From positions 1 through 46,879 of the forward strand of contig NZ_NFHT01000021.1 in NCBI RefSeq assembly GCF_002161445.1: DNA of 46,879 nucleotides. Direction: 5' to 3'. This DNA is from Alistipes sp. An66. GTDB taxonomy: Bacteria; Bacteroidota; Bacteroidia; Bacteroidales; Rikenellaceae. This document shows, piece after piece, positions 40,921 to 46,879 of this stretch. The notes under the pieces are model-generated. The model was not told the DNA's origin and did no database searches. It worked only from the letters and a program-made list of their open reading frames with translations. How positions within the stretch are numbered: the first letter of the stretch is position 1; every line of letters starts with the position of its first letter. The translations under genes and the position numbers were made by a program.

Positions 40921-42354
40921 CTACTGGTGCTGGGGGCGCAGCAGGTCCTGCACCACCTTCACCGGCGAGAAGGTCGTGATGGGCACATCCACAAAGAGCG
41001 TGTTCCAGCGCGCCATCGCACCGTTCCACAGCCCCGGAAGCTCCTGGGCCCGCAACTCGCGGCCGCCGCTCGACTTCGACGAGATGAAGCCCGTCGAGGG
41101 GTCGGTGTACTGCCGCAGGTCGAACTTGCCTCCTTTCGAAGTCTTCACCCCGCAGACCAGATCCACCGGATTGAAGTGCGTAGCCGACTTCATCAGCGGC
41201 ATGTCGTCGGGACCGATCTGGCTCGACTCGGCGATTTGCAGCGACTCCGTGCCGTCGGGGTTCCCGACCCAGAAGGGGCCGCCGCCCGGCTCGCCCTCGT
41301 TGCGGACCATGCCGCAGACGCGGATCGGACGGTCGAGCACCGCACGCAGCAGCGCCGAATCGTAATCCGCCGGCAGCTTCACGCACAGCCGCTTCTCGAT
41401 GAACTCCGCAATCGGAGCCAGCTCGCAGCCCTCGACATCCAGCGCCCGCAGGTACTCGAACGCCCGCTCCTGCAAGTCGAGCAGCACACCCGCCAGCACC
41501 TTCTTGTAGCGGACCGTATCGCCGCGCTGCGCATCGGTCGTCACGTTGTCGATGTTCTTGATGAAGATCACGTCGGCGTCGATCTCGTTCAGGTTCTCGA
41601 TCAGCGCGCCGTGGCCCGCGGGACGGAACAGCAGGCGTCCGTCCTCCTGGCGGAAGGGCGTATTGTCGGGGTTCACGGCGATGGTGTCCGTCGCGGGCTT
41701 CTGCACCGAGAACGAAATGTCGTAGCGGATGCCGAAGCGTTTTTCATAAAGGGGGACCTTCTCCGCCAGCAGCGACTTGAAGCCCTCCATGTGCTCGGGC
41801 GAGACGGTGAAGTGGATGCACGCCACGCCGTTCGACGATGCGTAGGAGGCACCCTCCACCAGATGCTCCTCGACGGCCTTGCGGGCCCCTTCGGGGTAGG
41901 CGTGGAACGTCACCAGTCCTTTGGGTTTATGGCCGTAGTTGAGCCCCTCGTTCACGATGGCATTCACCGTCGCACGGTCGTCGGCACCCTCGGGAAGCAC
42001 CTCCTTCAATTCGGGTGCGAAGGCGAACTTGTCGAGGTTCGACAGCAGCGTGTCGATGCCCTTGCCGCGCTTGCCCTCGTTGACGAACTCGAAGAGCTCC
42101 TTGAACATCCGCGTCGCGGCCCCCGACGCCGGCACGAACTTCACGATCCCCAGTCCCGCAGCCGCCTTTTCGTATCGCGCCACGGCGGCTTCGGCCTGCG
42201 CGTCGTCGAGCACCGCGATCCCGTCCCCGGGCGAGGCGGCACGCACCACGTTCAGCCACGGAAAGCCGCGGCGGAAATTTTCCAGTTGGGTTTCGACCCG
42301 GGCCAGTGTCAGCCCGTGGTCGGCAATTTGCTGTAAATCCTGTTCGGTAAACAT
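40921..42354 (-). CDS. DUF4301 family protein
   Basis: This 477-residue cytoplasmic protein is strongly conserved in Bacteroidota. It begins MFTEQDLQQIADHGLTLARV, the typical start of DUF4301 members. FVPASGAATRMFKELFEFVN carries a phosphate-binding-looking SGAATR loop. DGRLLFRPAGHGALIENLNE and DADVIFIKNIDNVTTD resemble UDP-sugar pyrophosphorylase-type nucleotidyltransferases. The family function is, to my knowledge, not established; a sugar-nucleotide-related role is a guess. It is divergent from murB, sharing a 27-bp palindromic promoter region. Its 3' end abuts repeat cluster 1. Confidence 0.88.
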   Translation of the reverse strand: MFTEQDLQQIADHGLTLARVETQLENFRRGFPWLNVVRAASPGDGIAVLDDAQAEAAVARYEKAAAGLGIVKFVPASGAATRMFKELFEFVNEGKRGKGIDTLLSNLDKFAFAPELKEVLPEGADDRATVNAIVNEGLNYGHKPKGLVTFHAYPEGARKAVEEHLVEGASYASSNGVACIHFTVSPEHMEGFKSLLAEKVPLYEKRFGIRYDISFSVQKPATDTIAVNPDNTPFRQEDGRLLFRPAGHGALIENLNEIDADVIFIKNIDNVTTDAQRGDTVRYKKVLAGVLLDLQERAFEYLRALDVEGCELAPIAEFIEKRLCVKLPADYDSALLRAVLDRPIRVCGMVRNEGEPGGGPFWVGNPDGTESLQIAESSQIGPDDMPLMKSATHFNPVDLVCGVKTSKGGKFDLRQYTDPSTGFISSKSSGGRELRAQELPGLWNGAMARWNTLFVDVPITTFSPVKVVQDLLRPQHQ

Positions 42355-42377
42355 ATCGGTTATGGGTTTTGTGCAAT

Positions 42378-42405
42378 AAAGTTACGCAAATTATTCGTAA
42401 CTTTG
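42378..42405. promoter_or_regulatory. palindromic divergent promoter of DUF4301 and murB
   Basis: AAAGTTACG (42378-42386) and CGTAACTTT (42396-42404) are perfect 9-bp inverted arms around a 9-base AT-rich spacer. The right arm contains TAACTTTG (42398-42405), a full -7 box for murB. The left arm gives TAACTTTA on the minus strand for DUF4301. The murB ATG at 42412 lies only 6 bases behind its box, so its message should be leaderless or nearly so. Confidence 0.65.
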
Positions 42406-42411
42406 CGCATC

Positions 42412-43419
42412 ATGATCCGAGAATTTCACCAAATCAGCCTGCGCGACCGCAACAGTTTCGGCGTCGAACAGCGGGCGGCGCATCTGGTCGAGTTCGAAAC
42501 GCCCGACGACCTGCGCGAAATCTTTGCCCGCGGCATCCCCCCGCGCTGGATGGTCCTCTCCGGAGGCAACAACGTCCTCTTCACGGAGGATTACGATGGT
42601 CTGCTCCTGACGCCCGTCGCCCGGCAGATCACGATCCTCGAAGAGCGCGGCGAGACGATCCGCGTGCGCGCCGAGGCCGGCGTCGAATGGGACGATCTGG
42701 TCGAATGGGCCGTCGAACGAGGACTCTGGGGAGTCGAAAACCTCTCGCTCATCCCCGGCAAGGCCGGCGCCGCCCCCGTGCAGAACATCGGGGCATACGG
42801 ATGCGAGGCCGCCGACACGATCCGCCGCGTGGAGATGTTCTGCGTCGAAACCGCGACGATGCTCACGCTCGACGCCGCACACTGCGGATTCGGATACCGC
42901 GAGAGCGTCTTCAAGCACGCCCTCAAAGGGCGCGTCGTCATCACGGCCGTCGAACTCGAACTCTCGCGCACACCCCGCCCCCGGCTCGGGTACGGAGACG
43001 TCGAACGCGAGGTCGAAGCCCGCGGCGGCGCCACGCTGCGCAACATCCGCGAGGCGGTGTGCGCCATCCGCCGCTCGAAACTCCCCGACCCCGCCGTGCT
43101 GGGCAACGCCGGGAGTTTCTTCAAGAATCCCGTCGTGGAGGCCCCGGTGGCCGAGGCCCTGCTGGCCGAATACCCCGACATGCCCCACTACCCCGCCCCC
43201 GAGGGTCGCGTGAAACTGGCCGCGGGGTGGCTCATCGACCGCGCCGGGATGAAAGGACACCGCGAAGGGAACGTCGGCGTACACGAGCGCCAGGCCCTGG
43301 TGCTGGTCAACTACGGCGGCGCTACGGGCGGCGAGGTCATCGCCTTCGCACACCGGGTCCGGCAGCGGGTCCGCGAACGGTTCGGAATCGAAATCGACAC
43401 CGAAGTGAACATACTGTAA
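42412..43419 (+). CDS. murB: UDP-N-acetylenolpyruvoylglucosamine reductase MurB
   Basis: This 335-residue flavoenzyme (FAD, NADPH) completes UDP-N-acetylmuramate synthesis for peptidoglycan. The start chosen is the ATG at 42412 (MIREFHQISLRDRNSFGVEQ); the in-frame TTG at 42403 overlaps the promoter box. FAD-binding features are MVLSGGNNVLFTEDYDGLLL and SLIPGKAGAAPVQNIGAYGC. The catalytic Ser lies in VLGNAGSFFKNP and a C-terminal EVNIL carries the conserved Glu. The inserted YRESVFK segment marks the E. coli-like type I enzyme. It is followed 5 bases later by tilS. Confidence 0.96.
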   Translation: MIREFHQISLRDRNSFGVEQRAAHLVEFETPDDLREIFARGIPPRWMVLSGGNNVLFTEDYDGLLLTPVARQITILEERGETIRVRAEAGVEWDDLVEWAVERGLWGVENLSLIPGKAGAAPVQNIGAYGCEAADTIRRVEMFCVETATMLTLDAAHCGFGYRESVFKHALKGRVVITAVELELSRTPRPRLGYGDVEREVEARGGATLRNIREAVCAIRRSKLPDPAVLGNAGSFFKNPVVEAPVAEALLAEYPDMPHYPAPEGRVKLAAGWLIDRAGMKGHREGNVGVHERQALVLVNYGGATGGEVIAFAHRVRQRVRERFGIEIDTEVNIL

Positions 43420-43424
43420 GAGAG

Positions 43425-44768
43425 ATGACACTGATCGAAGCCTTTCAACGCTACATCGACGAGAACAACCTCGTGACGCACGACGACCGCATCCTGCTGA
43501 CCGTCTCGGGCGGCGTGGACTCGATGGTCATGCTCTCGCTCTTCGTCCGCTGCGGGTACGCGGTGGGCGTCGCGCACTGCAACTTCCAGCTCCGGGGCGC
43601 CGAGAGCGACGAGGACGAACTCCTCGTCCGGGACGAGGCCGCACGGTACGGAGTCCCCTGGTACAACCGCCGCTTCGAGACCGCGGCCGAGATGGAGCGC
43701 ACCGGCGAGTCGATGGAGATGGCTGCCCGGAGGCTGCGCTACGCCTGGTTCGACGAGTTGAGCCATGCCGAAGGGTACACCGCCGTGGCCATTGCCCACC
43801 ATGCCGACGACTCGATCGAGACCTTCTTCATCAACCTGCTGCGCGGAACCGGCTTGCGCGGCCTGACGGGGATCTCCATCCAGGTGGGCAAGGTAGTCCG
43901 GCCGCTGCTGTTCGCCTCGCGCCGCGAGATTCTCGAATACGCCGCCGCCAACCACATCCCCTACCGCGAGGATTCGTCGAACCGCTCGACCAAGTACCTG
44001 CGCAACAAGATCCGGCTGGGTCTGATCCCCCGCATCCGCGAAATCAACCCCAAATTCACAAGCCTGATGTGCCGCAACCTCGCGCGGCTGACCGACGCCC
44101 AGCTCTTCATCAACCACGGCATCGAGCGCATCCGCGAGACGGCCGTGACCTCCTCGGAGGGGATCGACACGATCCATCTCGACCGCATCGACCCGGCCTT
44201 CCCGCAGGAGTTCGTGATCTACGAACTGCTCAATTCGGCCTACGGATTCAAGGGCGACGTGATCGACGCCTTGTGCCGCGCCCTCGGGCAGGGAGCCTCC
44301 GGACGCCGCTTCTATGCCCGCGACCACGTGGCCGTGACCGACCGCGGAAAGATCCTCGTGGCGCCGATCGCCCCGGATGACGAATGTCTGACGACCGTCG
44401 AAAAGGGTGCCCCGCGCAGCTACTGCGGAAATGCGGTCCTCTACTACGAATACTGCGACATCGACACGATCAAGAACTTCGGCGTCCCGGAGCAGATCGC
44501 ACAGGTCGACGCCGACCGGCTGCAATTCCCGCTGACGCTGCGCCGTTGGAGGGAGGGCGACTGGTTCATCCCCTTCGGCATGACCGGCCGCAAGAAGGTC
44601 AGCGACTTTCTGATCGACGCGAAGGTATCGCTGCCCGAAAAACAGCGGCAGTTCGTGCTGCTGTCGGGCGAGGAGATCGTCTGGCTCGTCGGGCGGAGGA
44701 TCGACGACCGCTACCGCCTGACCTCCGAGACGGAGAACGTGCTGCGCATCACCAAAGAGATTGTCTGA
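43425..44768 (+). CDS. tilS: tRNA(Ile)-lysidine synthase TilS
   Basis: This 447-residue enzyme attaches lysine to C34 of tRNA-Ile(CAU), changing its decoding to AUA. The PP-loop SGGVDS is at residues 28-33. VAHCNFQLRGAESDEDE and AIAHHADDSIETFFINLLRG belong to the ATPase core, and EDSSNRSTKYLRNKIRLGLI is the family's TilS-specific segment. The C-terminal substrate-binding domain includes RRWREGDWFIPFGMTGRKKV. It starts 5 bases after murB and ends 1 base before the delta-subunit gene, so the block is a tight operon. Confidence 0.95.
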   Translation: MTLIEAFQRYIDENNLVTHDDRILLTVSGGVDSMVMLSLFVRCGYAVGVAHCNFQLRGAESDEDELLVRDEAARYGVPWYNRRFETAAEMERTGESMEMAARRLRYAWFDELSHAEGYTAVAIAHHADDSIETFFINLLRGTGLRGLTGISIQVGKVVRPLLFASRREILEYAAANHIPYREDSSNRSTKYLRNKIRLGLIPRIREINPKFTSLMCRNLARLTDAQLFINHGIERIRETAVTSSEGIDTIHLDRIDPAFPQEFVIYELLNSAYGFKGDVIDALCRALGQGASGRRFYARDHVAVTDRGKILVAPIAPDDECLTTVEKGAPRSYCGNAVLYYEYCDIDTIKNFGVPEQIAQVDADRLQFPLTLRRWREGDWFIPFGMTGRKKVSDFLIDAKVSLPEKQRQFVLLSGEEIVWLVGRRIDDRYRLTSETENVLRITKEIV

Positions 44769-44769
44769 C

Positions 44770-45840
44770 ATGGCCAAAGGTACGCTGAAATTCAAGGACT
44801 CGGTCGCCGACTTCGAACGGATCACGGGCGAAATCGCCGCCCGGAAATTCGCCGGCATCTACCTGCTGATGGGCGAGGAGGGGTACTTCATCGACGCCGT
44901 GGCCGAGCAGCTCGCCGCGTCGATCCTCGACGAGGCCGCGCGGGCCTTCAACCAGATCACCGTCTACGGACGCGACTCGGATGCCGGGCAGGTCGTGAAT
45001 CTCTGCCGCCAGATGCCCATGATGGGCCAGTACCAGGTGGTCATCGTCAAGGAGGCCCAGCAGCTCAAAGGGCTCGACAAGCTCGCGCTCTACACGCAGA
45101 AGCCCTCGCCGACGACGATCCTCGTCATCTGCCACAAGGAGAAGAACGTCGACCGGCGTTCGGCCTTCTACAAGGGGTGTGCGGCCCACGGCGTGGTGCT
45201 CGAATCGGTTCGTCCGCGCGACTACGAGATCGCGGCGTGGTTGCAGCAGTTCATCCGCCGCCGCGGCATGGAGATCGACCCCAAGGCGCTCTCGATGCTC
45301 ACCGACCACCTCGGCACCGACATCGCGAAGATCGCCAACGAATTGCAGAAACTCACCGTTTCGCTCCCCGAGGGGACGCGGCGCATCACCGACCGCGACA
45401 TCGAGGCCAACATCGGCATCTCGAAGGATTTCAACAACTTCGAGCTGTGCAAGGCCGTCGTCACGCGCGACATGGCCCGGGCGTTGATGATCGCCGACCA
45501 CTTCGCCCGCAACCCGAAGGACAACCCGCTGCTGCTGACCGTCATGGCGTTGTTCAGCCAGTTCCGCGACCTGTTCGTCGTGAACTACCTGCGGTGGCTC
45601 TCGCGGCGTCGGAACCAGCCCTTCCCGTCGGATCAGGAGCTGATGCGCCTCCTGCGCAAGAACAACACCTTCATTCTCGGGGAGATCAAGCAGAACGCCG
45701 CGCTGTGGGACAACCGGAAGGTCTTCCAGGTGCTGGGGCTGCTGCGCGAGTACGACGCCAAGAGCAAGGGCATGGGGTCGGGCGGCGCTTCGGACGGCGA
45801 GCTGCTGCGCGAACTGCTTCTGAAAATCTTCCTGCTGTGA
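44770..45840 (+). CDS. holA: DNA polymerase III delta subunit
   Basis: This 356-residue clamp-loader subunit opens the sliding clamp. The start chosen is the ATG at 44770 (MAKGTLKFKDSVADFERITG). Family features are YLLMGEEGYFIDAVAEQLAA near the N-terminus, PMMGQYQVVIVKEAQQLKGL, the lid region GTDIAKIANELQKLTVSLPE, the ISKDFNNFELCKAV motif and the C-terminal collar helices (RLLRKNNTFILGEIKQNAAL). Length is normal. The stop TGA overlaps the GTG start of the following gene as GTGA, so the two are translationally coupled. Confidence 0.93.
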   Translation: MAKGTLKFKDSVADFERITGEIAARKFAGIYLLMGEEGYFIDAVAEQLAASILDEAARAFNQITVYGRDSDAGQVVNLCRQMPMMGQYQVVIVKEAQQLKGLDKLALYTQKPSPTTILVICHKEKNVDRRSAFYKGCAAHGVVLESVRPRDYEIAAWLQQFIRRRGMEIDPKALSMLTDHLGTDIAKIANELQKLTVSLPEGTRRITDRDIEANIGISKDFNNFELCKAVVTRDMARALMIADHFARNPKDNPLLLTVMALFSQFRDLFVVNYLRWLSRRRNQPFPSDQELMRLLRKNNTFILGEIKQNAALWDNRKVFQVLGLLREYDAKSKGMGSGGASDGELLRELLLKIFLL

Positions 45841-46547
45841 CCGACCTCTACCTCTATCAGACGGTGCACGTGGCCCGCGGCCGGGCCCTCCACGTCGCGG
45901 AGCACGCCGCGGTGCTCGACGCCGCATCGCGCGAGTGGTTCGGGCGCCCCTACACGCCCGCTGCCGCGACGCTTGCCGCCCGGATCGAGGCCCTTGCGGC
46001 GGCGGAGCGCTACCCGACCGGGGTTTCGGGGTTCGTGCGCATCGAGCTCACGGAGGAGGGGCTGGAACGGCTCCTGCCCGCGGGCGTGTCGCTCTACGAC
46101 GGCTACGCCTACCGGAGCCTGCAACCGACGGCGGCAACGATCCCGTATGAGGTTCCCTTCTCCGAGTTCCCGACATCGGTCCGCGAAGCCGCAGCGGTCT
46201 GGGCCCGCCGGGCCGCCGAACGGACCGGAGCCGAGGTTGCCATACGCTGCGACCTCGAAGGATATTTCCACGCGGCCGAGGACGCTCCGCTCTTCGCCGT
46301 CACGGGGCGCACGGTGCTGGCGGCTCCGGCGGGCCCGGGTCCGGAGAGCGTCGAGCGGTCCATCACGCGGCGGGCCGTGCAGGCCGTCGGACTGACCTTC
46401 CGCGAGGAGCCGTTCGGAACGGCGGACCTGCGGCGCATCGAGGAGCTCTTCTTCACCGACCACCGGGGCATCACGTCGCTCTCGCACTGCGACGGGCAGC
46501 CGCTGATGACCTTCCTTGCCGAGCGGATCGCCGGCGCGCTCGAATAA
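45837..46547 (+). CDS. lysine-free aminotransferase class IV-like protein
   Basis: This 236-residue protein starts at GTG 45837, overlapping the previous stop as GTGA. Class IV (PabC/IlvE-like) features are YQTVHVARGRALHVAEHAAV at the N-terminus, a mid segment LEGYFHAAEDAPLFAVTGRT, SITRRAVQAVGL and LRRIEELFFTDHRGITSLSH, which correspond to the family's E-G-x-x-E, G-x-T-R and E-x-F-x-T blocks. The translated protein contains no lysine, so the PLP-binding residue is missing; the equivalent region reads TSVREAA. It may be a PLP-independent or non-catalytic relative. Last gene of the murB-tilS-holA run. Confidence 0.75.
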   Translation: MTDLYLYQTVHVARGRALHVAEHAAVLDAASREWFGRPYTPAAATLAARIEALAAAERYPTGVSGFVRIELTEEGLERLLPAGVSLYDGYAYRSLQPTAATIPYEVPFSEFPTSVREAAAVWARRAAERTGAEVAIRCDLEGYFHAAEDAPLFAVTGRTVLAAPAGPGPESVERSITRRAVQAVGLTFREEPFGTADLRRIEELFFTDHRGITSLSHCDGQPLMTFLAERIAGALE

Positions 46548-46585
46548 TCAAAGCCGCCCCGCACAATTTATGAATATGAAAAACA

Positions 46586-46616
46586 GTTCCGCGCCTTGAC
46601 GGTCGAGGCGCGGAAT
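46586..46616. repeat. module S (copy 2)
   Basis: GTTCCGCGCCTTGA and TCGAGGCGCGGAAT flank CGG. Relative to copy 1 the stem has a compensated G-C to C-G swap and a wobble pair. Confidence 0.7.
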
Positions 46617-46644
46617 TGCTGCGGAAACCATTCACTCGCTCCTT

Positions 46645-46674
46645 CGCCCCTGAAACCCGGCTTTTAGCCGGGCG
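46645..46674 (+). repeat. module T hairpin (copy 2)
   Basis: Identical to 40877-40906, with a CCCGGCT/AGCCGGG stem, and joined directly to module E. Confidence 0.75.
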
Positions 46675-46760
46675 CACTTTGCTTTTCGCGGAAAAAAGAA
46701 TCCTCGGAATTCCGAGCGCCCGGAACGGGAGGCTGTAAAGGCTTGATCTTACTGCACCCG
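46673..46760 (+). repeat. module E (copy 2)
   Basis: It matches 40534-40621 at 85 of 88 positions. The AATT loop here replaces AAAA while the CTCGG/CCGAG stem is unchanged. Confidence 0.75.
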
Positions 46761-46879
46761 CCCGGTTAAGAACCGGGTTCTATGGGCTGCGGGAACATTT
46801 CAGGTTTCCGCCCCCTGAATCCGCGTCGTCCGCCGCACTTTGCTTTTCGCGGAAAGAGGACGCAGCGCAGGCGGCGCGA
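46761..46879 (+). repeat. module A, 119-bp perfect direct repeat (copy 2)
   Basis: Identical over its whole visible length to 39921-40039, 6.84 kb away in the same orientation. It is truncated by the window end. Confidence 0.85.

Larger units (their letters stand above)
46548..46879. repeat. modular hairpin-rich intergenic repeat cluster 2 (cut by window end)
   Basis: No credible gene is present. Modules follow in the order S (46586-46616), T (46645-46674), E (46673-46760) and A (46761-46879). Each is also present in cluster 1 but in another order. Adjacent modules share or abut ends with no spacer, as if units had been joined precisely. The last module runs off the window edge. Confidence 0.75.

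Noticed and set aside
40921..46547. CRISPR array or diversity-generating element suggested by nearby repeated sequence
   Set aside because: Repeats are not regularly spaced with unique spacers, and no cas gene, reverse transcriptase or template/variable repeat pair is present.

Overview
The window reads as chromosomal DNA of a GC-rich Bacteroidales gut-type bacterium. The genus Alistipes is my best guess, but it is an inference, not a demonstrated fact. The reasons are a SusC/SusD pair, a hybrid two-component (HTCS) regulator, many type II lipoprotein signals ending in Cys, near absence of Shine-Dalgarno sites, and repeated TAnnTTTG -7 promoter boxes typical of Bacteroidota sigma factors. Roughly the first 8 kb is different in base composition and gene content and looks like acquired DNA.

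Region 1 (1-8288), an accessory patchwork. An AT-rich segment carries a two-gene minus-strand operon of two diverged DUF3800-like proteins. It is followed by decayed remains of a mobilisable element (broken excisionase-type HTH gene, broken DUF3987 gene). Next comes a minus-strand module of two small HTH proteins plus three small overlapping genes, resembling the excision region of Bacteroides conjugative elements. Then there is an XRE antitoxin with an AbiEii-type nucleotidyltransferase toxin, and a gene-free stretch holding a promoter, two hairpins and a strong terminator that could encode a structured small RNA.

Region 2 (8289-30596), a polysaccharide utilisation locus. On the minus strand are an HTCS regulator (with Tyr in place of the phospho-accepting His), a C-terminal remnant of a GH110-like gene, and a Ser-type sulfatase. 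On the plus strand, starting from the shared intergenic region, are two GH110-like beta-helix enzymes, a GH43_24-like enzyme, SusC, SusD, a SusE-like/FISUMP lipoprotein, a beta-helix lipoprotein, a larger SusE-like/FISUMP lipoprotein, a terminator, and a secreted SGNH hydrolase with a duplicated, inactive first domain. The enzyme set suggests a sulfated, alpha-1,3-galactose-capped beta-1,3-galactan-like glycan. The substrate is inferred.

Region 3 (30715-39920), mostly core genes: zinc alcohol dehydrogenase, OprP-like porin, DEDDh exonuclease, a decayed leucine-rich-repeat gene without a stop, a small HTH protein, an FKBP-like lipoprotein pair (one with a Tyr-rich segment), a 47-residue membrane protein, ruvA, an OmpH/Skp-like lipoprotein, and the diadenylate cyclase gene cdaA.

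Region 4 (39921-46879): two intergenic clusters of a modular, hairpin-rich repeat family flank DUF4301, murB, tilS, holA and an aminotransferase-IV-like gene. The last encodes a protein with no lysine at all, so it cannot form the usual PLP Schiff base. The repeat modules recur in different order and orientation, and their stems show compensatory changes.

The most interesting leads are the modular covarying repeats, the DUF3800 pair, the His-less HTCS with a tandem repeat in its promoter region, the lysine-free aminotransferase-like protein, the Tyr-rich FKBP-like protein and the candidate structured RNA.
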